Shown here piece after piece: positions 28,610 to 37,180 of a stretch of DNA of 64,000 nt. Both the position numbers and the translations under genes were made by a program. The DNA is from Sneathiella chungangensis (lineage in GTDB: Bacteria; Pseudomonadota; Alphaproteobacteria; Sneathiellales; Sneathiellaceae): assembly GCF_009882935.1 (NCBI RefSeq), contig NZ_WTVA01000001.1, positions 124,001 through 188,000 of the forward strand, given 5' to 3'. The notes below the pieces were generated by a model. That model did no database searches. It saw only the letters and a list, made by a program, of their open reading frames with translations, and was not told the origin of the DNA. The first letter of the stretch is position 1, and each line of letters begins with the position of its first letter.

Positions 28610-29968
28610 TCAGTTCCGGGCGGCTTCGGCCGCCGCCTGATTGGCGATCGTGATGATATCCTGCGTGCGCAGGTATATGGGGCTGCCGATCTTGAAGAAA
28701 TCCTGCGCCCGTTCGGCATGGAACGCCGCCTTCTGATATTCCCCCTCCAGCAATGACCTCTCGGCACTGGCCAGCGAGAGCATGCCGGTATCGCCGGTCC
28801 GGCTATAGGCAATGGCAAGCTGGTCCCAGGTCTGCCCGTTGTTGGGATCATAGGACAGGCTTTCATTGAGGATCGCAATCGCCTTTTCCGAATCCAGCGG
28901 ATCGCCCGTCGCATTCAGGATCGTCCCGTAAAAGGAGAGGATCAGCGGCTCGCCCGGTGCCAGCGTCACCGCCGTCTCAAGCGAGGGAAGCGCGCCCAGG
29001 ATATCGCCGTTCTCATAAAGCGCCTGGCCCCGCAACTCGTGGAAATAGGGATCGGCCGGATATTCGGCGATCAGGCTGTCGATCTCGGCAAGCGCCTTTT
29101 TCAGGTCCGGATAGCGGAAGAAGCCGATGGCACGGGCATACCGCGCCTCGACGCTGTTATCGCTGACCGGATATTTATGCAGCGTTTTCTGAAGCGGCCG
29201 GGTGAATCCGAACAATTTTGCCTGCATGCGCTTGAGCGCAATGACATCCTCATCGCTCGGCGGCACGTCCTTGTAGGGGGAGGCATTGACTCGCTGGCTG
29301 AGGGCGGCGACACGCTCGCTGCTGACCGGATGGCTCCGGTAGTAGGAGGAGATGGTGTTCTGCGGCTGATATTCGCCCCGGCCGATGATATCGAGAAATT
29401 CGACCATGCCGCGGCCGGACTGGCCGGTCCGGTTGAGATAGGTGATCGCCGCCTGGTCGGCGGAGGATTCCTGCGTCCGGCTGTAGCTGAGGAAGGATTT
29501 CGTTGCCGCGTCCTGCGATCCGATGGCCACCGCCGCGCCCGCGCCGCCGCCACCGGCCGCCGCCGCCGCGAGGCCGAGAATCATGCCGACGATGCTCTTG
29601 ATATTGGCGTTTTTAAGCGCATCCTGCGTCCGCGCCAGATGACCGCCGGCGATATGGCCCGTTTCATGGGCGATCACGCCCTTGAGCTGATCCGGTGTCT
29701 CGACACGCTCCAGCAGGCCGCGAAACATGAACAGCCGCTGGCCGCCCGCGACAAAGGCGTTTAAATCGCCGCTATTGATGATATAAATCTCGACATCGTC
29801 GCCATTCAGTCCCGCCGCCCTGAACAGAGGCCTTGCGTAAGAGCGAAGGGTATGTTCAATTTCTGCGTCACGGATAAAGGAGGGTGCCGTCTGTTTGGCA
29901 ACCGCCCCTTCCAGGGAGAGTAACAGGACCAGAAATATGGATACCGGCGTTAAGATGCGTTTAATCAA
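28610..29968 (-). CDS. M48 family metalloprotease with TPR-like C-terminus (BepA-like)
   Basis: The 452-aa exported protease has a signal peptide (ILTPVSIFLVLLLSLEGAVA) and the zinc motif HETGH at residues 101-105, with the third ligand region ESSAD at 167-171. A hydrophobic Gly/Ala stretch at 124-150 follows the zinc motif. Residues about 250-440 form tetratricopeptide-like helices, as in BepA/YfgC, which clears stalled LptD and BAM substrates at the outer membrane. That role is inferred from the architecture. The start is TTG 29968, supported by AAGGA eight bases upstream. It is divergent from, and overlaps, the next gene's 5' end by about 14 bp. Confidence 0.9.
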   Translation of the reverse strand: MIKRILTPVSIFLVLLLSLEGAVAKQTAPSFIRDAEIEHTLRSYARPLFRAAGLNGDDVEIYIINSGDLNAFVAGGQRLFMFRGLLERVETPDQLKGVIAHETGHIAGGHLARTQDALKNANIKSIVGMILGLAAAAAGGGGAGAAVAIGSQDAATKSFLSYSRTQESSADQAAITYLNRTGQSGRGMVEFLDIIGRGEYQPQNTISSYYRSHPVSSERVAALSQRVNASPYKDVPPSDEDVIALKRMQAKLFGFTRPLQKTLHKYPVSDNSVEARYARAIGFFRYPDLKKALAEIDSLIAEYPADPYFHELRGQALYENGDILGALPSLETAVTLAPGEPLILSFYGTILNATGDPLDSEKAIAILNESLSYDPNNGQTWDQLAIAYSRTGDTGMLSLASAERSLLEGEYQKAAFHAERAQDFFKIGSPIYLRTQDIITIANQAAAEAARN

Positions 29969-31472
29969 GAAAAAATTCCTTTTATCACGTCCTAAAACTA
30001 GGAACTGTAGCGGGCCGCGTCAATGGATACGGCACCTGTTATTTCTCCCGGTGATTGCGCCCGCCCTTCTTACCGCGTGCGGCGGGCCGAGCGTGCCGCT
30101 TGGCGAAATCGGCAATGTCGAGGGAAATCTCGGCGGTGCGGCGTCGGATGAACCGCGCGCAACCCTGGTGGCGGAGGATATTCTTTCCTCCGGCGGCACG
30201 GCGGCGGATGCGGCGGCGGCGCTCTATTTCACGCTCGCCGTGACCTATCCGGTGGCCGCCTCGATGGGTGGCGGCGGGGAATGCATTGTCTATCATAATG
30301 AGACCAACAAACTCGAAAATCTGCAATTCTACAATCAGGCTCCCGCCGCGGGCGGCGCCATCGCCATCCCCGGCAATATTCGCGGCATGGCCGCGCTGCA
30401 GGCCCGCTACGGCAAGCTTGAATGGTCCCAACTTCTCGCCCCGGCGGAACAGATTGCCGCCTTTGGCGAGCCGCTCTCGCGCGCCCAGCATATGGCCATG
30501 GTCCTCAACAAGGATCAGCTGATCCTCGACTATAACATCCAGAACATTTTCATGGATAAACAAGGTGAGTTTGTGGCAGAGGGCGCAAAAATCCGCCAGA
30601 TCCGGCTTGCCAGCCTGCTCTCAGCGCTACGATCGGAGGGCGGGGCGTCCTTTTATAACGGCAACTGGGCCCGCACCTTCGTCGAGGATGCGCGGATCGC
30701 CGGCGGAACCATCACGGTGTCGGACCTGCTGAATTACAAACCGATCTGGCGCGACGCCCAGACATTCCGCGTCGATACCAATATGGTCGGCGTTTCCACC
30801 GGGCCGTCCGGCGACGTCTATCGCGAGCTCTGGCGAACCCTGTTCGAGGGCAAGGGCATCCTCGGCGTCGATGTGGCGATCCCGCAAAGCGAAATCGCCG
30901 CCGCAACGGCCGCCGTTTTTGCGCGGCAGACGGCCATTTCCCCCTTCATCAGCCACGGCATATCCTCCTTCGTCACTGCCGATAACAAGGGTAACGCGGT
31001 CGCCTGCGTCGTCGGTCTCGGCTTTCCCTTCGGATCGGGCCAGATGGGGGAAATCAGCGGCATCGTCATGGCGGGGAACCTCGCGCCGGAAAACCGCGAG
31101 TTCATGACCTCGCCCATGTTGGTGGTCAACCTTCCGAACAAGGACTTCTATTACGCGAGCGCGGCGACCGGCGGCGCGGCGGCAACGGTCGCGTCGGTCT
31201 CGACGGGGCTCAGCCTCTTCGCCAAGGGCGGCAACCTGGAACCCGCCATCGACGCGCCGCGCCTGTTCACCATGGGCAACCAGTTGCCGCTGCTCTACGA
31301 AACATCGATGCCGGCGGCGGATGTGGCAGCGCTTAAAGGCAGCTTTCCGGTCATGGTGGAGGTCGACCGGCTCGCCTCGGTCAATGCGATCTATTGCCGG
31401 GACGGAAAGGTCTATAACTGCCGATCCCGCCATGATCCGCGCGGCTATGGCCTGTCGCTGATCGAAAACTGA
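29955..31472 (+). CDS. Gamma-glutamyltransferase-like lipoprotein, probably catalytically divergent
   Basis: The protein (505 aa from ATG 29955) begins with a long basic leader, then LLFLPVIAPALLTAC, a lipobox with Cys42, so it should be a lipoprotein. The body follows the GGT fold: SSGGTAADAAAALYFTLAVTYP, SMGGGGECIVY, GGAIAIPGNIRGMAALQARYGKLEWSQL, then VTADNKGNAVAC, FMTSPMLVV and ATGGAAATVASV. At the self-processing site, where active enzymes have TTH before SVVD, this protein has HGISSF (residues 334-339). No Thr lies at the expected nucleophile position. ATG 29937, with AGGA upstream, is another possible start. It may be a non-processing scaffold or have altered chemistry. Confidence 0.8.
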   Translation: MRLIKKKFLLSRPKTRNCSGPRQWIRHLLFLPVIAPALLTACGGPSVPLGEIGNVEGNLGGAASDEPRATLVAEDILSSGGTAADAAAALYFTLAVTYPVAASMGGGGECIVYHNETNKLENLQFYNQAPAAGGAIAIPGNIRGMAALQARYGKLEWSQLLAPAEQIAAFGEPLSRAQHMAMVLNKDQLILDYNIQNIFMDKQGEFVAEGAKIRQIRLASLLSALRSEGGASFYNGNWARTFVEDARIAGGTITVSDLLNYKPIWRDAQTFRVDTNMVGVSTGPSGDVYRELWRTLFEGKGILGVDVAIPQSEIAAATAAVFARQTAISPFISHGISSFVTADNKGNAVACVVGLGFPFGSGQMGEISGIVMAGNLAPENREFMTSPMLVVNLPNKDFYYASAATGGAAATVASVSTGLSLFAKGGNLEPAIDAPRLFTMGNQLPLLYETSMPAADVAALKGSFPVMVEVDRLASVNAIYCRDGKVYNCRSRHDPRGYGLSLIEN

Positions 31473-31496
31473 TATTCCCGGATCAAGGATAAGAGC

Positions 31497-32657
31497 ATGA
31501 ACCGCAGCAAGGGCAGGGAGATCAGTCCCTTCATCGCCATGGAAGTCCTGAAGGCCGCCAACAGGCGCGAGCAGGCGGGCGGGGAGGTCTTCCATATGGA
31601 GGTCGGGCAGCCGGGCACGCGCGCGCCCTCGAAGGTTATCGCCGCCGCGAAGGAGGCGCTGGACCGCCAGCAGATCGGCTATACGGACGCCCTCGGCATT
31701 CCGCCGCTGCGTGCCGCCATCGCCCGGCATTACAAGGATTTTTACGGCGTCGAGCTGCCGCCGGAGCGCGTCGTCGTCACCACCGGATCATCGGTCGGCT
31801 TTCTGCTCACCTTTCTGTCCGCCTTCAATAAGGGGGAGGGGGTTGTCCTCGCCGAGCCGGGCTATCCGGCCTATCGCAATATCCTGACGTCGCTCGATCT
31901 CGTGCCGGTTGGCCTGCCTTGCCATGCGGAGACGAATTTCCAGCCGACGCCGGAGCTGATCGACCGCCTCGAGGATCCCATCCACGGCCTGCTGGTCGCC
32001 AGCCCGTCAAATCCGACGGGCACCATGATCCACCATGACGAGCTTGGGGCGCTTGTCGATTACTGCGCGGAGCGAAAACTGCAGTTCATTTCCGACGAGA
32101 TTTATCATGGCATCTGTTACGAGGAGCCGGCGACCACCGCGCTGGCGCTCACCGATGACGCCATCATCATCAATTCCTTCTCGAAATTCTTCTCGATGAC
32201 CGGTTGGCGGCTCGGCTGGATGGTCGTGCCGGAGCATCTGGTCGCCAGCATCGAGAAACTCGCGCAGAACCTCTTCATCTCGGCGCCCGCGCTCAGCCAG
32301 TATGCGGCCGTCGCCGCCTTTGACTGCATGGAGGAGATGGAGGCGAATGTCCGCGTCTATGCCCGCAACCGCGATATTCTGCTGCGGGAGTTTCCGAAGC
32401 TCGGGCTCACCCGGTTTGCCGCCGCCGACGGCGCCTTCTATGTCTATGCGGATGTCCGCGACTTCACCAATGATTCGGTTGATTTCTGCACCCGCATGCT
32501 GAACGAGACCGGCGTTGCGGCGACGCCCGGCCTTGATTTCGATCCGCATCGGGGCAATGGCTATGTGCGCTTTTCCTTTGCCGGATCGACGGCGACCATT
32601 GAAGGCGCGATTGCCCGCCTCAAGGACTGGTCCGGCCTCAAAAAAGGGAGCCGTTAA
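31497..32657 (+). CDS. PLP-dependent aminotransferase, class I/II
   Basis: The 386-aa fold-type I aminotransferase contains FHMEVGQPGTRAPS, the PLP-phosphate region TGSSVGFLLTF, SPSNPTGTM, FISDEIYHGICYE, and the PLP Lys230 in NSFSKFFSMTGWRLGW. It resembles aspartate/aromatic-type enzymes, but the substrate cannot be assigned. AAGGA is seven bases before the ATG. It starts 25 nt after the GGT-like gene. Its stop codon falls inside the loop of the following terminator. Confidence 0.92.
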   Translation: MNRSKGREISPFIAMEVLKAANRREQAGGEVFHMEVGQPGTRAPSKVIAAAKEALDRQQIGYTDALGIPPLRAAIARHYKDFYGVELPPERVVVTTGSSVGFLLTFLSAFNKGEGVVLAEPGYPAYRNILTSLDLVPVGLPCHAETNFQPTPELIDRLEDPIHGLLVASPSNPTGTMIHHDELGALVDYCAERKLQFISDEIYHGICYEEPATTALALTDDAIIINSFSKFFSMTGWRLGWMVVPEHLVASIEKLAQNLFISAPALSQYAAVAAFDCMEEMEANVRVYARNRDILLREFPKLGLTRFAAADGAFYVYADVRDFTNDSVDFCTRMLNETGVAATPGLDFDPHRGNGYVRFSFAGSTATIEGAIARLKDWSGLKKGSR

Positions 32658-32668
32658 GCTCCCTTTTT
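32641..32668. terminator. Bidirectional terminator between the aminotransferase and rne
   Basis: GGGAGC at 32646-32651 pairs with GCTCCC at 32658-32663 around the loop CGTTAA, which contains the aminotransferase TAA stop. AAAAA on the left and TTTTT on the right let it act on both converging transcripts. Confidence 0.88.
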
Positions 32669-32692
32669 CGCCACCTCATTCAAATTAAGTGC

Positions 32693-35362
32693 CTAGCCGC
32701 GCCGCCACCAGCCGCTGCGCTTCGGCTTTTTCTCGGTCACGACTTCCTCGGCCGCCTCTTCCGTCACCAGGGTAACGGAAACGGGCTTGTCCGCCGCGAG
32801 GGCCTCCGCCGGAGCGTTAGCCGGAGCGGGTTCCGCCGCCGGGGCAGGGGTTTCTTCTGCCTTTTCGTCAGTGTCGGCCGGTTTTTCCTCAGGCTGGGGC
32901 GCGGCGTCCGCCGTTTCCTCTTCCGTCTTTGCGGCCTTGCGGCGACGTGGCGCTCTCTTGGGTTTTTCCGCCGCTTCTTCCGCGGTTGCCTCAGCGCTCT
33001 CCGCCTCATCCGCCTTCGGCTTGCGTCGGGACCGGCGGGGTTTCTTCTCTGCCACTTCCGGGGCTTCCTCAGGGGCCGCGTCCACCGCAACCGGCGCCTC
33101 AGCATCCTGCGTCAGTTCCGCCGTCTCACCGTCTTTCACGGCGATCGGGATAACAACCGCATCGGTACCGGCATCGGTATCGGTTTCGGTACCAGTATCA
33201 GCATCTGCACTGGCCTCGGTCTTGTCCGCGGCCTCATCCTGCCGATCCGTCTCCTCCGAGCTTTGCTGCTCGTCCGCATGGGCGTTGCGGGACCGGCGAC
33301 GGCCTCCGCGCTTGCCCCGGCGGCGGCGTTTGGGTTCACCGGATTCGCCGTCCTCGCCATTTTCGGAGGGCTGCTCGCCCTCGGATTTATCCGCCGGCGT
33401 GGCCTCCTGCTGCGGTGCATTTTCATCGCGAGGCTTGCGCCGGCGGCGACGGCGGCGGCGCTTGCGCTCGGTTCCTTCGTCGTCCTCGTCGGCGCTTCTT
33501 GCCGGACGCTCGTCCTCTTCATCCTCGTCCTCGATATTGGTCGGGCTGTAGCTGGCCGCCACGTCACGGGAGACAGGTGTAAGATCGCCGGGCTTGCCTT
33601 TCTCGCGCTCGATCACGTGATCATTGAGATTTATCGTCGGATCCGCCAGGATGACGATGGCCATGCCATAGAGATTCTCAAGCTCCTGAATGACCGCGCG
33701 CTTCTGGTTAAGCAGGTAAATCGCCACATCCGTATGGACCGTTACCGTGATCTTGGCGACGCGTTCGCGAACGCCCTCCTCTTCCAGGGTGCGGATAATC
33801 AAAAGAGCCGTCGATTCAATCGAGCGCACAAAGCCTGAGCCGCCACAGGTATGGCAGACATTGGTGCTGGTTTCCAGGAAGCTCGGCCGCAGACGCTGAC
33901 GCGACATTTCCATCAGGCCGAAGGGGCTGATCCGCCCGACCTGGATGCGGGCCCGGTCGGATTTCAGGCAGTCCTTCATCCGTCGTTCGACGGCGCGATT
34001 GTTGCGGTTATCATCCATATCGATAAAGTCGATGACGATCAAGCCCGCAAGATCGCGCAGGCGCAATTGCCGGGCAATTTCCTCCGCCGCCTCCAGATTG
34101 GTCTTGGTCGCCGTATCCTCGACATTACGCTCGCGCGTTGCCTTGCCGGAGTTGACGTCGATGGAAACAAGGGCCTCCGTCGGGTTGATGACGATGTAGC
34201 CGCCCGATTTCAACTGCACTTCCGGATTATACATCGAGGCGAACTGCTGCTCGACCTGGAAGCGGTGGAAGAGGGGGATCTTGTCCTTGTAGGGCTGCAC
34301 CTTCTTGGCATGGCTCGGCATCAGCTTGCGCATGAAGTCTTTCGCCACCTTGTAGCCTTCATCGCCCTCGACCAGGATTTCGCCGACTTCCTTGTTGTAG
34401 AGATCGCGGATGCAGCGCTTGATGAGGTTCGCTTCCTCATAGACGCAGAACGGCGCGATGGATTTGAGCGTCAGCTCGCGGATATCATCCCACAGCCGCA
34501 TCAGGAATTCATAGTCGCGCTTGATCTCGACCTTGGTGCGGCTGAGGCCGGCCGTGCGGATAATCACACCAATCCCTTTCGGGACGTCCAGCTCCGCCGC
34601 AATCTTCTTGAGGCGCTTGCGGTCCGCCGGGTTGCTGATCTTGCGGCTGATCCCGCCGCCACGGCCGGTATTCGGCATCAGCACGCTGTAGCGGCCGGGA
34701 AGGGAGATATAGGTGGTCAGCGCCGCGCCCTTGTTGCCGCGTTCCTCTTTCACCACCTGCACCAGCAGAATCTGCCGGCGCTTGATGACTTCCTGGATTT
34801 TGTAGTTGCGCCGGGGCTGTGCCGCGCGGCGATCCTCGACATCGTCCTCGCCGCCGATCGCCTCGACATAATCATCGACGCTGCTGTCGACAACCTCGAG
34901 CCCGCCGTCGGCATCCTCGACGTCGTCAACGACACCGTCTTCCTCGTCCTCGTCACCGGACGTGACGGCGTCGGTCATCAGTTCGGCGTCTGCCTCGTCT
35001 TCGGCGGTAGCATCGGATTTCTTGCCGGATTTTTTCGCGATCTCCGCTTCCTCGCGGTCGCTTGCCTCCCGTTCGGCGGCGGCTTCCTGCTCGATCAGGA
35101 CCTCGCGGTCGGAAATCGGCACCTGGTAATAGTCGGGATGGATTTCATTGAAGGGGAGAAAGCCGTGGCGATTACCGCCATATTCAACAAAGGCCGCCTG
35201 CAACGAGGGTTCGACCCGTGTCACTTTTGCAAGATATATGTTGCCTTTGAGTTGTTTTCTTGATGCCGTCTCGTAATCAAATTCCTCGAGACGGGTACCT
35301 CTTACTATTACGACGCGAGTCTCTTCTTCGTGAGACGCGTCGATCAGCATACGCGTAGCCAT
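32693..35362 (-). CDS. rne: Ribonuclease E (Rne/Rng family)
   Basis: RNase E is the main endonuclease for mRNA decay and rRNA/tRNA processing and scaffolds the degradosome. The 889-aa protein has an N-terminal S1 RNA-binding domain split by a long acidic insertion (about residues 95-190), a feature of alphaproteobacterial RNase E. The catalytic core has SIDVNSGKATRERNVEDTATKTNLEAAEEIARQLRLRDLAG and IDFIDMDD with the Mg-binding Asp residues, and the Zn-link CHTCGGSG. The C-terminal third (from about 610) is low-complexity, with alternating Arg-rich (RKRRRRRRRRK) and Ala/Glu-rich blocks, typical of the disordered RNA- and protein-binding tail. Confidence 0.96.
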   Translation of the reverse strand: MATRMLIDASHEEETRVVIVRGTRLEEFDYETASRKQLKGNIYLAKVTRVEPSLQAAFVEYGGNRHGFLPFNEIHPDYYQVPISDREVLIEQEAAAEREASDREEAEIAKKSGKKSDATAEDEADAELMTDAVTSGDEDEEDGVVDDVEDADGGLEVVDSSVDDYVEAIGGEDDVEDRRAAQPRRNYKIQEVIKRRQILLVQVVKEERGNKGAALTTYISLPGRYSVLMPNTGRGGGISRKISNPADRKRLKKIAAELDVPKGIGVIIRTAGLSRTKVEIKRDYEFLMRLWDDIRELTLKSIAPFCVYEEANLIKRCIRDLYNKEVGEILVEGDEGYKVAKDFMRKLMPSHAKKVQPYKDKIPLFHRFQVEQQFASMYNPEVQLKSGGYIVINPTEALVSIDVNSGKATRERNVEDTATKTNLEAAEEIARQLRLRDLAGLIVIDFIDMDDNRNNRAVERRMKDCLKSDRARIQVGRISPFGLMEMSRQRLRPSFLETSTNVCHTCGGSGFVRSIESTALLIIRTLEEEGVRERVAKITVTVHTDVAIYLLNQKRAVIQELENLYGMAIVILADPTINLNDHVIEREKGKPGDLTPVSRDVAASYSPTNIEDEDEEDERPARSADEDDEGTERKRRRRRRRRKPRDENAPQQEATPADKSEGEQPSENGEDGESGEPKRRRRGKRGGRRRSRNAHADEQQSSEETDRQDEAADKTEASADADTGTETDTDAGTDAVVIPIAVKDGETAELTQDAEAPVAVDAAPEEAPEVAEKKPRRSRRKPKADEAESAEATAEEAAEKPKRAPRRRKAAKTEEETADAAPQPEEKPADTDEKAEETPAPAAEPAPANAPAEALAADKPVSVTLVTEEAAEEVVTEKKPKRSGWWRRG

Positions 35363-35863
35363 ACTTCAGCTCCGTGACTGCATACCCTCCGTATGAGTTA
35401 TAAAGGGTAACAGCCTATTTCTGTGGAAATCGTCGGCGCCGCCCGTTTTTCTGAACAAAACGTTTTCCAGACCTCTTTTTTGCGGTCTGAGCTTCTGGCT
35501 GCCGGAACCTGTCATCGACATTGACGACAGAGAACGATTTCTGTTTCACCTATTTTCACTGCATTGTCTTAAGCGCTGCTGCCTGACGCTCCGGGGATTG
35601 AAAATCTTTCAATGCCTACAAAAGCTGTCGGAAACGGCGCCGCCCTGTCTCATATATATGAGCATGGAACTGACCACAGGAACTCACGCGTATATGATAG
35701 CGCCATTCTCTCCGACATACCAAGTGAATAATGACGCCCTGTCAAAAATATTCACACTATTCGGACCACGCGCATTGATTACCGGACGCGAAGCCGCTAA
35801 TTTAGGCCCGTTCGGCGGCCCTGGGCCGTAAAATTCGTAGCGTAGAAAATTTGTGATCCGGAT
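35363..35863. other. 501-bp gap between rne and the amidase gene; probable rne leader and untyped RNA region
   Basis: No convincing coding frame is present. The part next to rne is probably its long 5' leader, since RNase E genes are often autoregulated there. On the minus strand CAGACC and GGTCTG around ten A-rich bases (near 35469-35490) can form a hairpin. Two perfect palindromes lie further away: ATTGAAA-ATC-TTTCAAT at 35597-35613 and CTCATATATATGAG at 35649-35662. I recall that the alpha-r45 sRNA family of Rhizobiales lies between rne and an amidase gene; equivalence here is unproven. Confidence 0.5.
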
Positions 35864-37069
35864 ATGGATATGTTCAATCGCTTTTTCCGACCCGCCCTGA
35901 CGGTCTGCCTGGTGACGGCGGGGCTTTTTTTGTCGGCAGCGGCGATCGCGGCGCCCGTCATTGACGTGTCTTCCGTGCGGCTTGGCCAGCATGACAACAG
36001 GACGCGCTTCGTCATGGAGATGAGCGCGGCGCCGGAATTCGATATTTTCCTGCTCGCCGATCCCTACCGCATCGTCATCGACCTGCCGGAGCTCAACTGG
36101 GTTGCCGGGGAGAGCGACAACCGGAAGAAGGGCATCGTCGAGAATTACCGCTGGGGCCTGTTCAAGAAGGATACTTCCCGCGTCGTCCTCGATGTCGGCG
36201 GGCCGGTGAAAATCCTGCGTACCGTCGTGCTGCCGCCCTCGTCGGGCAAGCCCTATCGCTTCTTTATCGATATCCAGGAAACCGATTTCGGGACCTTCCG
36301 CAAGGAACTGGCGGAACGACGCAAGGAACAGGCGGCAACGCAGAAAATCGCCCTTGTCGCGCCGCCGCCACCCGCCGAGAGCCGGAAGTACACGATTGTT
36401 GTCGATGCTGGGCATGGCGGCATCGATCCCGGCGCCATCGGCAAGAGCGGCGTTTATGAGAAGAAAATCACCCTTGAGGTGGCACAGAAAATCCGCGATC
36501 TCCTCGCCCGCAACGACAAGTACAACGTCATCATGACGCGCGATGACGATACCTTCCTCAGCCTGCGCGAACGCGTTGCGGTGGGCCGGCATGCGGCGGC
36601 GGATCTCTTCATCTCGATCCATGCCGATTCGATCAGCCGGCCGGATTTCCGCGGCGCCACGGTCTATACCCTGTCCGAGAACGCCTCCGACGACGAGGCG
36701 GCGGAACTGGCAAAGAGCGAGAATAAATCCGACCTTATCGCCGGGGTCGACCTGAGCTCGCAGGACGATACCGTGCAGGGCATCCTGATCGATCTGGCGC
36801 AGCGCGAAACCATGAATTTCTCGGTCAAATTCGCCGAGATGATCACCCCGGAGATTGCCAAGTCGGGCATGAAAACCCGTGGCCGGTCGCACCGTTTCGC
36901 AGGATTTCGGGTGCTGAAGGCGCCGGATGTCCCCTCGGTGCTGGTGGAGCTTGGCTATCTGTCCAACCGCGAGGATGAGAAAATCCTGAAATCAGCCAAG
37001 GGTCAGCAACGGCTGGCGCAGGCGATCGTCACGGCGGTGGACAAGTATTTTAAAACGGTCGATCCGTAA
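35864..37069 (+). CDS. amiC: N-acetylmuramoyl-L-alanine amidase (AMIN + Amidase_3)
   Basis: The amidase cleaves septal peptidoglycan between MurNAc and L-Ala during cell separation. The 401-aa protein has a signal peptide (ALTVCLVTAGLFLSAAAIAA), an AMIN domain at about residues 30-140 for localisation, and a C-terminal Amidase_3 domain. The zinc residues are in VVDAGHGGIDPGA, KKITLEVA and SIHADS, with catalytic Glu in VELGYLSN. A regulatory helix of the AmiB/C type probably lies around DDEAAELAKSENKSDLI. EnvC/NlpD-type activators are not in this window. ATG 35870 is an alternative start. The symbol denotes the family (AmiA/B/C) rather than a strict orthologue. Confidence 0.93.
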   Translation: MDMFNRFFRPALTVCLVTAGLFLSAAAIAAPVIDVSSVRLGQHDNRTRFVMEMSAAPEFDIFLLADPYRIVIDLPELNWVAGESDNRKKGIVENYRWGLFKKDTSRVVLDVGGPVKILRTVVLPPSSGKPYRFFIDIQETDFGTFRKELAERRKEQAATQKIALVAPPPPAESRKYTIVVDAGHGGIDPGAIGKSGVYEKKITLEVAQKIRDLLARNDKYNVIMTRDDDTFLSLRERVAVGRHAAADLFISIHADSISRPDFRGATVYTLSENASDDEAAELAKSENKSDLIAGVDLSSQDDTVQGILIDLAQRETMNFSVKFAEMITPEIAKSGMKTRGRSHRFAGFRVLKAPDVPSVLVELGYLSNREDEKILKSAKGQQRLAQAIVTAVDKYFKTVDP

Positions 37070-37180
37070 AACGGGGGCGCGATCGGCCGCCCATTGGAAA
37101 AAACGAATATTTCTGCCTGAAATTTGCCAATTCTGTTCTATATTCACAATTTGAATATGTAATTTGAGATTAGTCAGCTT

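Noticed and set aside
33851-35263. 470-codon plus-strand open frame opposite rne
   Set aside because: It is antisense to the conserved RNase E core and shows no recognisable domain.
35598-35831. Small 77-codon plus-strand frame in the rne-amidase gap
   Set aside because: There is no ribosome-binding site, no family resemblance, and it overlaps palindromes. It is more likely non-coding leader or promoter sequence.
37070-37180. GC-rich hairpin after the amidase gene (GGGCG...CCGCCC near 37076-37093)
   Set aside because: No T run follows the stem, so it is not supported as an intrinsic terminator.
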